Of a DNA stretch of 55,127 nucleotides, positions 34,336 to 44,566 are shown one piece after another. Each line of letters begins with the position of its first letter. Positions within the stretch are counted from its first letter, which is position 1. Origin of the DNA: Heterotrichella gracilis (Eukaryota > Sar > Xanthophyceae > Tribonematales > Xanthonemataceae); NCBI GenBank assembly GCA_032358255.1, contig JAULBX010025831.1:1-55127 (forward strand), given 5' to 3'. The notes below the pieces were generated by a model. That model was not told where the DNA came from, searched no databases, and saw only the letters and a program-made list of their open reading frames with translations. A program made the translations under genes and the position numbers.

Positions 34336-35012
34336 ATGACCTGGAGGGGGGTCTACATTTTCCGACAAACTGCGGTGAGAGGGTGCTGGGCCCTAAGGAA
34401 GGCCGCCTTTTTGCCAACTGCCTTGTGGTATTGCTGGAATACACCCTGTCCGGGGACAACCTTCCCGGCGAGGAGAAGCTGAACTGGGGCATCCCTTTGG
34501 TGGAAGGGCCTTTTGAACAGCTGACGGAGCCCCAGATGTACACCGTTCTGGAAGAGGTGGCCATAGCCCTCCTCACACCCACACCAACAATGCCAGAGCT
34601 GACTGCAGCAAACGAGAGCGCCATCTACTTCGTATATCGGTGGCTGTATCAGCAGTTTGACCTGGTCGAGGAGGGTGCGGGGACGTGGGGGGAGGCTATC
34701 ATTGCCGCACTCCAGGAGGGAAACATGTTCGAGGGGTTGGACGACGAGGAGGAGCCGTTTTACCCAAAAACAGTGGACTGCAACAGTGCAAGCACGTGGG
34801 AGAACGCCATCGAGGCCCTGGCGGACCGGATCCTATGGGACAGGGACTTTGAGATGGGAGGCATGTTCCCACCTGGGGCACAGAGCGATGCTTTGATGGG
34901 CTCGATGAACATCCACCGGGACTACTACTCCTGCTCCATTACAGACAAGCTGGGAGCCAAGGCCCGCCTCCACGACTTTGTTATTGCCTACAGCAACAGC
35001 CAGCAGCAGTGA
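34176..35012 (+). CDS. Tandem family protein, copy 4, frame shifted at its conserved start
   Basis: The conserved ATGACCTGG start at 34336 is out of frame with the body. Six G (34346-34351) are followed by an inserted stretch before the AACTGCGGTGAGAGGGTG block, leaving the frame one base short of a multiple of three. The body frame (GERVLGPKEG to the TGA at 35010-35012) is fully open and also extends upstream to an ATG at 34176, which would add an unrelated ~65-residue leader. Either copy 4 uses that upstream start, or the G-run is miscounted or mutated. All conserved blocks are present, including NESAIYFVYRWL and ALADRILWDRDFEM. Confidence 0.6.
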   Translation: MQDDHCFTAARRFSCRTKRFVAPIPTQSTTTVVTHSITASSITQFSVCRTSLHHDLEGGLHFPTNCGERVLGPKEGRLFANCLVVLLEYTLSGDNLPGEEKLNWGIPLVEGPFEQLTEPQMYTVLEEVAIALLTPTPTMPELTAANESAIYFVYRWLYQQFDLVEEGAGTWGEAIIAALQEGNMFEGLDDEEEPFYPKTVDCNSASTWENAIEALADRILWDRDFEMGGMFPPGAQSDALMGSMNIHRDYYSCSITDKLGAKARLHDFVIAYSNSQQQ

Positions 35013-35917
35013 AGGCCCAGAAGGGGCAGCAGGAGCAGACAGCCAAGGAAAGTCTCCCAGAGAGGACCCATAAATCAGTTCTGGTGACTTGCACACCACC
35101 TAGGAAGAGTTGAGCCACAAGACTCCCCCAGCTGATACACTCTGCCAAGGCATGGAGTAAAGCACACGCCATCTCTGACAGTGTAATGATCTCGCTATTG
35201 TACACTCTCCTTGGGCTTTGCTACGCAGTGCACACCTTCAGCACTACCAGACCCTTTCTAGCAACGCAGTGATCATGAATTACCCAGACTGGGAGTACTG
35301 TACTGAGTACTGTGCTGACACTTTGTATAGTTGAACACGCCTGCAGATTATGGTTGATGATTGGCAGCTTAGGGTAGGTTGGGCACATGGCCTTATTTTA
35401 CTAGGTTCAACTCAGGCTAAGCGTGATAAGGCTATCGTAGCTACAAGCAATGACAGCAAAGGGAACATGGCCTGCGTGCCGTTCCAGATTCAAACAACAC
35501 TACTTTTGAATGTTTCTGTACAAAATGTCTCAAACAATTGTCGTCAAAATGCAACCAATTCCAAGTTGGGGGGGCTGTGGCGGCTGTGGCGGCCCGCAAA
35601 ACGGCACGAGTAAACTGCCGCCATCAACCCATAAACCCGACATGCCGGGCGTCATGCTTTACTGCATGGCCACAGCCCCAATCCTACGCAATAGGTGTTG
35701 CCACAAACCCTAATCCCATGTCCCTAGAGAAAAAGACCACAGCACCTTCCGTCCACCCCTCCCCTCCCTGGGACCAAAGCCCAAGCTGAAATCAAGTCCG
35801 ATTATTCAGAGCCCTCCCTGGGCGGGGCTGTGCGTGCTTGAATCCCCAGCCCTCCCTGGCTCCGCCCCCACGCCTCCCCAGCGCTTGCCATCCAACCCCC
35901 AAACCCTAAATCCTAAC
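35013..35917. other. Intergenic: array to LRR gene
   Basis: Convergent 3' flanks. The left ~180 bp match the copy 3 3' flank. A Gly/Cys-coding G-rich patch (35566-35600) is low complexity, and no gene is supported. Confidence 0.6.
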
Positions 35918-38900
35918 TCACGCCTCCTCAAAGCTCTCGTACCGCCCGGTCCGGCTCCCGGTGCCCATGCGGGGGAGCGCAATATTAGCGTTCCCCTTGT
36001 CCGTCCCCTTGCGGCGCCTCCCGCAGCAGCACCAGTAGAACAGCGCGGTGAGCAACACCCCCGCGGCGAAGCAGCCCACTCCGATGCCTGCCGCCGCTGC
36101 GGTGCTGATGCCGGTGGATTGATGGATGACCTCGGTGGTGGTGGGGCACACGATCCTGCGGCAGCGGAAAAAGGGTTTTAGTTGGGGTGTCCAATCAGGA
36201 TTTTGTTGAGGGTTTCTATGGATGGGTGGGAGGGGTCGGTCATATTAGCCCCAAGGAGTTGGCTTGGGATTTCAAGTAGAATTTGGGGTGACAGTTTGGT
36301 GATTCCACACACAGCGAAGGGGATCAAGGCAAACATTATACACAGGGCAGATCTTTACTTTTCTAACCCTCGCAAGCGTCTGAAAATGACAGGGTTTGAT
36401 GTGGCACGCACCCTGACGAGCTCTCCACTGAGGAGGTGGTGAGGGTGGGGTTGCGCGTGGCGGCCTCGTCATAGGGCAACGTGAGTGCGGAGCCCGCGAA
36501 CGCATACCGGGTCCCGCTGGTGTCCACACAGGTGAGGTTGGAGAGCTGGCTGGCGTAGGAGGGGAGGGGACAGCTGAAGGAGTTGCCCTGCATGTGGTTA
36601 GGGTTAAGGTTTTAGTGGGGCGTGTGTGCGTGATGTGGTGGTGGTGGGTGGGTGCATGCGAAGGTGTGCGTGTGAATTGGTGGTGGGTGGTTGTTACCCC
36701 TCCATGGGTGTATGCACCAGGCGCGCATGGCTGAGGTTGAAAATGGTGGGCCAGGTTGCCTGGGGAGGGGCCAGTGTGGGCAGCAGCTGCGCTCTCCCAA
36801 GTCCCATGACCTCACCCCTCAAAGTCAATTCACACCTAAAAAAGGCACCCAACCAAGCCAGCCCAAGATGCAGTCCTAGACACTCATACAGAGCCCATTG
36901 GGGCCTAGCCTAGCCTTAGGCCTAGCCTTCCAACTCACCGATAGCTGAACAGTTGAAATTCCAGGGATGTAGGTGTGCGAGAGGAAGGTTGGCAGCGCTC
37001 CCGTGAGCTTGTTCTCTGACAGGTCGATGAATCGTGACACCATGTTGCCGGTGGTCACGTACACGTAGGGCTGCGGGGGAGGGGGGTGTGTGACAGGGTA
37101 AGTGACAGGGATGGAGAGATGCAACATTCTCTGTCTCATGTCAGGGTCATGTAACAAACTCCAATGCCCATTGGATTAAAGATAAAATCATTATTAAAAT
37201 GTGTACTAGGCAATCATCGTTGGCAGCCCAGTCGGATGAGCAGTCTTCAAAAAGTGGCGCCAAGTAGTCGCAGTTGTATACTGCCAATGTTTACATGCGA
37301 CTGTACAGCGTCCCGCACCATGACAAATGCCCGCGAGCCGTTGAGCGCCACCGGGATGGTCCCCGTGAGCTGGTTGAAGGCAAGGTCAAGCACCCGCTGG
37401 GAGGAGAAGGGGAGGGTGTTGGCAACGATGTCGGTGGGGAGGGGACCGCTGCAAAAAGGGTGACAGGGGAGGGTGTGAGGGGGAAGTTTGCAAGAAAATG
37501 GGATGTTGTCTGTGTGTATGCGCATGGTAAGGGAGCAAATCGCAGGTTTCCAACTGTAATTGTAACCGTCATCGTGAATACCAATTGAAATATTGAAGCC
37601 TTTGCAGACGCCATTGTATGCGCCATGCCTCACACTGCCCCACGCTCCACCCACATGCATAGACCATACACCAAAGCCATAACGTGTAGAGTTTGACTAG
37701 GGCTTTGGCCCTCACCTGAGTTCGTTGCCCTGCATGTACAGGGTCAGCAGTCCCTGGGAGTAGACCAGGCCGCTGGGGATGCCACCCTGCGCAAATGGGG
37801 ATCACAAAACATTTAGCCACAGTGGGAAAAAACATCCTTGTGATCGGCTCAAAAGCCTTTCCCTTCTTTTCAAATGCTTCAGCTACTCACCGCAATGAAG
37901 TCTGATGCGTCAAAGTGGTTCATAAGACATGAAAACTATGAGAAACTAACCAAGACAAAGTCAATGAAGTACACATCAGGCTTCCACTCACCGAGATGAA
38001 GTTGTCTGATGCGTCAAAGTGGTCAAAGTAGGTGGTGTTGGCGCCCCCGGTGGAGTACCAGGCCTGCGGCAGCCCCGTGAACTGGTTGTGGCTTACTGTC
38101 AGGGCCTGGAGGGTGGGGTGATCCACAATAGTGCCGGGCAGGTCGCCTGCAAGGGGTGGGAGGGGTGGGGAGGAGTTAGGGAGCAGGGGAAGGGAAGGGA
38201 GAACTGCATAATTGAGAGACAGGGGAGAGAGGGGTGGTGAAGGTGCAGGGTTAAGACGCACGGGAGAGAAACAAGAAGGCCCCTCTTCCTCAAGAAATTG
38301 CTGCGGCAGACACCCATCACTCGTTCTAGTATTCTGTCATTCCTCTGCGCTTGGAAATTATCCCTCCATTCCCCTCACCCTTTCCCTGCACCGCTGGCTA
38401 AACCCGCACCACCCACACCAACACTGCAAACACCCCACAAAACCCCAAACCCCAAACCCTAAACCCCACCTGCCAGCATGTTGTAGCCCACATTGATGAC
38501 CTGGACAGTCTCTGAGGCCGCCACCGCAGGCAGCAGAGTGCCCGTCAGCATGTTGTTTTCCACGTCCAGGTATACAAGGCTGGTAGCGTTGGTCAGCCTG
38601 GCGGGCAGGGGGCCTAGAAGGGAGGGAAGGGGGGAGGAGTGAGGAGGGGAGTGCGAGGGGATGGGGTTACAAGACATCCCTAGAAACCACCTTTCGTAGA
38701 GCGCCCTGATGTTGATGTAACATACCACCGATGCCGTGTCCCACAGTCGTCCATCATTCAAGGAAAAATCAACACCGACCAAGTTGTGGTGCATGACAAT
38801 GACTTCCAGGCAGTGTGCTTCGACAGGATGCAAGGAGAGTTCACATGTGCATGGCTGCCTTGTCGGACACAGCCACACACATATGCATGTGCCATTGCGC

Positions 38901-41900
38901 CATTTGTTCACTTGTCCTGCCGCACACTCCTCCATCTTATCGTTGTCATCCACTGGGGGACAAAACACATTTTTCTCTTTTTTCTCTTTTCCTTTTCCAT
39001 TATTTCTGCTGCCCACCCCCCTGCATTACCTGACAGCGAGTTGTCATCCAGCGACAGCACCTTGAGGTTGGAGGCCTCGGGGATCTTGTCGGGGATGGAC
39101 CCGCTGAAGTTGTTGTGACCTGCAGATTGGGAGGAGGGGAAGAGTGGGGACGGGGGACTAAGGATGCCAAACTTGATGCAACTGTCTAGGCACGCTTGCA
39201 GAAGCGCTCACGACGTCAAGCATTGTCACACATGCCCAATTTGCCCACAGGCTACCATTTGCCCCAAACGCTTACCTAGGTTGAACACAATGAAGCTCAG
39301 CTACAATCCCTTCCCTAGGATCCGGTTGGGCAGGGAACAAAAACCCTTACCTAGGTTGAGCAGGATGAGGCTGGGGCTCTCCATGAGGCATGCTGGCACC
39401 GTGCCCTGCAGCCCGTTGTTGTGCAGGTCAAGGACCTCAAAGGCGCCCCCAGAGCCCGCCACCTGGCACAGGTCGCCCTCGGTGGTGGAGGACAGGGTGC
39501 CTGCGGTGGGGGGTGGGGGTTCATGGCTGGTGGGGGGAGCTGGTGGCAAGGGGTGGACAGCAAGCTGGTGGTTGGGTGGAGATAGTTATTGTGCGTTTTT
39601 TTGTGCAAGTCCACGGGTTCAGCCACCTGCTTTATATGTTGCCCCCCCGTACACCCTGCCAGTCTCAACCCCCATGTGTCTGCTCAGTATGACCAAATCT
39701 CCCCTTCGTTATCTAAGTAACACCATCCCCTAGCTCACCTGTGATGTTGTTGTTTGCCAGCTCAATGGCCCTGAGGGTCCCAATCCCCGTGAGCTCGGGG
39801 ATGATGTCGTTGATGTCCCCGCGCAGGGAGTTGGAGTTGAGCGCCAGGCGGTTGAGGCGGCTGAAAGCTGCCACCTCGGTGGAGGGGAAGTCGCAGTCCA
39901 GGCCCCAGCCCGAGAGGTCCAGGTTGACGACGTGGCCTGAGCATAATACAGACGGGTTGGTTTCGAGGACCACAGGTTTGGTCATGTGGGACTGAGCCCA
40001 GGGAATCCGATGGGTTACGAGGATTTACCGTTCAGAGTTCAGTGTGCCACATTTAAAGTGTCTAATCTCGGGAAGTGATATTGTCTGATCTTCTTCTTGG
40101 GAAAGAACGGCCCAAAGAAGACCTATTTCTCTGAAATTCCATTGTAAATGACAAATCCTGGCCGCATTCCATGTGCTCAGGGCTATGCAACAAGCCCCTG
40201 CCCCCACCTGCACCCCGCACCCACCTTCCTCGTCGCACACCGCCCCTGGTGACAGGTAGGTCCCCGTTGCGTTGTCGTACGATCCCCTGCCGCACAGCGA
40301 GGTGTACACACTGCCCTCGCTGCCCAGGTCAAAAGCCACGTAGTCCCAGGTCAGGCACGTGCCACCGGCGCAGCACCTGCAAGCGGGGGATGTGGGGTTT
40401 ACGGCCAGGATTTGGCAGAGGGTTTTGGGTGGTGTCTAGGATTTCGGTCCACAGGTCGTATGTGGCGTAGTTCCGATCACGCACGTGCAGGTGGAGCATA
40501 CATTGCATGGAACAAGCAACAGGAATTCCTGTTACCACATCCCTATGGATTTAGGGCGTAAGATTTAATTAGGGCTGAGGCAACGCACTTGTTATAGATT
40601 GCCTCCAGCGCGTTTGCCTGTGCCGCAACCACTGTGGTTTAGGATGAAGTACTTCTAGTTCAGGGTTCAGCACAATGTTTAGGGTTTAGGCAACGCACTT
40701 GTTGTAGATCGCCTCCAGCGCGTTTGCCTCTGCGGCTGCCACTGTGCTGTTGAGGGTGGTGCGGTCACGCCTCACCACCGCAGTGGCGCCATTGGTGTTG
40801 GAGGCCCATAGCTGAAGGGGAGGAGGGTTTTGTCAGGGTTTAGGGAGGGAAGCAGCGGGGACGGGAGTCAGGGTTGCAGATGCAGGTGGGGCGAGATCTG
40901 AGTATCACTGATGTACAGTGGTGTACTAAAAAGCAGCATGAAACCACAAGCCTAATCGCATACAGGACACCACCACCACCGGCCTTCAGGCGTAGGGTTT
41001 TGTTGCCATGCGCAGCACCCTAGGTCAGCGGTAGGGTTTTTGGGGCCATGCGCGGCACCCTCGGTTAGGGTCTCACCACACACTTGACGGCGTCGGTGTT
41101 TGGGAAGAAGATCTGGGTGGCAGCGGGGGTGCGCTGGGCGGTGACTGCACACAGGAGAAGACCACAGTTAGGGTTTGGGGCACCAGGGTCTGGGATGAAG
41201 TACTCCCGTAAATTGCTCTCCCCGTCGGCTCAAAAGCCTTAGTTGAAGCCTATCCCCGTTTCCCGCCCCCAGCCGTTGCAACATCTCTGCCCCGGCAGCA
41301 GTGCCTTACTGCCTTTGCACAACCCTAAAGTATAAACCCTAAATCCTGCACCCTGTACCCACAGCGGCCACACTTAAGGCAGGTGGTGGCAGGTGTTAAC
41401 CCTGTGCACCCCAGCACGCACACCTGTGCGCATGATGGACACGGAGGGCGTGATGATGGTGTGCACGATGTCCGCGTTGAACCCATCCACATAGGCTGCG
41501 TCCACGCACACAATGTCTGCTGCTGCATCGTCCTCAAGCAGGTTGAGAGTTAGGACCACGTTGTCGCTGATGGATACACTCTTCAGGAAGGCCAGCTGAT
41601 CCTCGTCGTATTGCGCCTGGTGGGGGAGGGGGGAGGGGGGTGTGAGGAAGGAGGGGCGCAGGGGTGGGGGGGAAGGGTGATAGCGGTGGGGAGGAAGGGG
41701 CATAGGGGTGTGGGGAGCGGGGTGATATGGGAGGGGAAGAAGGGGCGCAGGCATGTAGGGAGAGGGGTGCCAGGGGAGAGGAGGAAGGGATGGGTGGTAC
41801 AAAGCCCAGGGGTGGGGGGGTGAGGGGAGGAAGCCCGGGGCTGGAGGGTCGCGCTCTGGTGGGGTTGTGGGTACCAGGCCAGGAGGTGGAGGGCTGCTGG

Positions 41901-42524
41901 AGGGGATAGCACATTGCAGCTGCAGATCTGTGGTAAGCTGTATTCCATACGTTGCCACAGGGGTAAGGTGTACGAAGGAGGGGTGGGTGTGCACTGTGAC
42001 TAGGGTATGGAAGGAGGTGTGGAAGGTGGCACAGGGCAACCGTTGTGGGTGGCCCTGCTGCACAATACGGTTCGACCAGTGGATCCCAGCCATACTCGCA
42101 GCTTCTTACTGCAGACCCTGCGATAGGGTCCAACCGGCTCCAAACTGCTTACCGCGGGGCTACTTCTGTGTGCATATATGCATGCGTAATGCCAACCAGC
42201 CATTGGGGTGGGCACGCCCCCTTACAATGGAATACCTCTGTACCGCCCAGATAAGAGCTGTTCCTCGGGTGTATGAGCACGCGCACCCACAGTACACAGC
42301 AACGAATATATACCAGCTGGCACCACCCGTACCTGCTGCGTCCTGCCAACGATGTAGTCGTACTGGGTGGTGGGCACGTCTATCAAGCCAACCTGGCTGG
42401 CTTGGTGCAGGTGTCTCCGGGCCCCAAAGTACTGCGCGTCCCTCTCAAGTCCCAAACATAGAGTGGCTTGGCTCACTGCCAAGGCGATGAGTGCCAGCGC
42501 CAGCCAGCTTGGTCGCCGGGCCAT
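35918..42524 (-). CDS. LRR receptor-like transmembrane protein, no kinase domain
   Basis: Minus-strand exons (high to low): 42524-42333, 41616-41424, 41144-41077, 40811-40699, 40376-40225, 39936-39739, 39500-39351, 39119-39030, 38613-38470, 38146-37992, 37786-37716, 37448-37295 (or -37307), 37070-36939, 36587-36418, 36155-35918; about 739 residues, phases consistent. Signal peptide MARRPSWLALALIALAVS. Then comes an unrecognised ~180-residue N-terminal region, a CC..GTC..W cap leading into VVNLDLSGWGL, and about ten plant-type LRRs (LANNNITG, LDLHNNGLQGTVP, GHNNFSGSIPD, VENNMLTG, LAFNQLTGTIP, LSENKLTG, GNSFSCPLP). A Ser/Thr stalk follows, then a Gly/Ala-rich membrane helix (TAAAAGIGVGCFAAGVLLTA) and a short CCC-RRRK tail. 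Likely a cell-surface recognition or adhesion protein; the ligand is unknown. Confidence 0.9.
37887..37925 (-). repeat. Echo of LRR exon 10 donor edge
   Basis: On the minus strand, CCACTTTGACGCATCAGAC then TTCATTGCG|GTGAGT repeats 38031-37986 (the same string, then AACTTCATCTCG|GTGAGT), 100 bp into the intron and with the donor copied. Confidence 0.92.
39271..39300 (-). repeat. Echo of LRR exon 7 donor edge
   Basis: The plus-strand run CTTACCTAGGTTGA plus CAATGAAGCTCAG-like sequence repeats 39346-39375. It includes the GTAAG donor complement and lies 75 bp into the intron. Confidence 0.9.
40578..40638 (-). repeat. Echo of LRR exon 4 donor edge
   Basis: About 60 bp closely matching 40688-40748, including CAACGCACTTGTT and GCCTCCAGCGCGTTTGCCT and the GTGCGT donor complement, 110 bp into the intron. 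Only about seven differences are visible. It could be mistaken for an exon. Confidence 0.95.
41621..41830. repeat. G-rich minisatellite in LRR intron 1
   Basis: About 200 bp of degenerate tandem units of roughly 50 bp, built from GGAAGGGGCG, CAGGGGTG and GGGGTGATA-type blocks. It is purine/G-rich on + (pyrimidine-rich on the transcribed sense strand) and lies directly before the exon 2 acceptor. Strong G-quadruplex potential on the + strand. Confidence 0.85.
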
Positions 42525-44566
42525 GGTGTATGTGTGTGGGTCGAGTCCAATCCGCGCCCAAGTTTAAGACGCCAACACCGTCCCGGGTATTCAAGAAGAG
42601 GGTGGGATAGACACCTGTTTGTGGTGGCGCCCGGGTAGTTCGGGAATGCAGGTTATTTATGGTGAGGGATTGTACAGCCCGCGGATACTTTTCACGATGT
42701 GTTGGATGGCAACGCGCTAATGAGTGGGGTTGCTGCGGATATTTACACGGTGTAGAGGCGATGATCGCGAGGCAACGATACGGAATAATGGCAAACACCT
42801 TTAAATGGCGCAAAGAGAGCGTAGGTAGAAGGTTTAACACCCCCAAGCCTTGCACCTTGGCCTCTTGCAGAAACTCAAACTTGAAAAAGTTTGAAGCCAA
42901 AAAGCAGGCTGTGAAGTAGGCACCCCCAATATAAAATTGTCATTTGGCTGATATTTACAGGGTGCGCATCAAGCGTTGCGACTCAAATGACTTTCTGCCC
43001 CCATCCAAATCTGTGCATATGTGCTGCATTGGCGGGGGACACGATACCAAACGGCCCCGCCGCGAAAGTTCAACTCGCGCTCGCGCCATGTTGACTGGCC
43101 TGGCCAGCTTGCACAAAATCACAACCAAGTTCACCCGCCTTACCATAACCAGTGCCTTGCGGAAGCCACTGCTTGGTAACTGCTGCGATCCACCTGTTGG
43201 CAGAGCCCTGCATCCCACTGCATGATAAGTGGCACTGCCATGCACAGCAGGGTGGCCTCAAACTCACAAGTGGCGCGCACGCAAACCCAAGAATACTCCA
43301 CACTATTACGACTTCGGACAAAAGGAACGGCCGCGGGTGAAAGGCACTGTGCCTGGCATGGTTGGGAATGCACTGTGCTTGGCATGGCATGCATGTGGGT
43401 TCCCTTGTGGGTTCAAGTGTCCAGTGGCAACAGTCTGCACTTAGACTAAGTCTTATTGGGTCTGCAGCCAATATACTTCGACATTGCATACTTGGAGTGG
43501 GCCATCCGTGGATATACTGGGCTGGACTGGACCACGTAAATTTATCTCCTCTCATTTTCCAGCGCTGCACAGCAGTGCATGGCGGTCGTGGCATTGCCAT
43601 GGCATTGGCAAGAGTTTACAAACATAACACCACCACCAGCACGTGAAGGCTACTCAACATTAATAAATTCACAAACAGCCCATTCGGGTAAACAGTGCTT
43701 AGGGTGCCTTGCCCGTCGCGTGGAAGTTGTGCGCACAACAGCAAATCCCTAGCAAAAACCTACAGGGATGTAGTGCGCGTGTGGACTACCCATACGCATC
43801 GCACCAAAAACCCACCAATCCTACCCAGGGGTTGTGGTGGGCCCAGAAAACCCTGCTGGTGCAACCTACATCTTGGCAGTGGTGGGGGGAAAAGAAGGGG
43901 GGTGATGCATCAGTGCAAACCGCACTGGCAGACCTTGACAGAGGTGCAGCTGAACATGCCGAAAAGTTTCAAGTGGGGTGAAAATCAATGACGCAACCCG
44001 GGCTGAGCGACAATGCATGCAATTGGACAAAAGCCCTCCTCGTTGAGGCAGTCACCCAGCTACTGGAACACAGGCGGTGCAAATTGTCGATGCACAGCCG
44101 CCCACCAGACAGCAGCACACACAGGGCAACAGAGAAAGGGTTTGGTAGCAAAGCAGCACAAGGTGCTGGCATGTGTGTATGGCGTGCAGGGGGAAACAGC
44201 GGTTGCAGCACCAGCGGGTCTGCGCCGCACTGGTGGGACAGACATGTCCAAAACCTTGAGCAGTACTGAGTTCAGTCCGCCTGACAGGACCCCCCTTGAC
44301 CGATGGGGTAGACAAGTGCTTCAATGGAAAAAAAGCTGTTGCTGCGCCATTTGGTGCACAAGGTTCCTTTTACCGACCTACACAAAGTCGTGCATTAGGC
44401 TCATAAAAAGGCAAACACCCAGACACCCGCATTGAACCTGGCGGATACCATCCCAGCTTCATCGCACCCAAATGCGGTCGCACCCAAACCTCCCGACACC
44501 ACCCTCTTTGATGCCGCCCCGTAGCCACCCACTGACATCCACATACCCCTGGGGCCCTGAGGCAGC
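42525..44566. other. Intergenic ~2 kb: LRR 5' flank to 7TM gene 3' flank
   Basis: Both neighbours are on the minus strand, so the left part is the LRR promoter. No gene, RNA or transposon is recognised. Several overlapping open frames at 43700-44400 on both strands are unsupported. Confidence 0.5.

Noticed and set aside
35510..35713. Small + frame with CGGCGG, metallothionein-like
   Set aside because: Only two clustered Cys in low-complexity GGC sequence, no conserved neighbours and no good upstream context.
40578..40638. Extra LRR-gene exon
   Set aside because: It duplicates the end of the neighbouring exon. Phases are satisfied without it, and including it would repeat the same peptide.
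42944..44435. Several overlapping 90-140-codon frames in the 42.5-44.5 kb gap
   Set aside because: They occur on both strands in conflicting frames, with no conserved motifs, no splice-supported extension and no codon bias.
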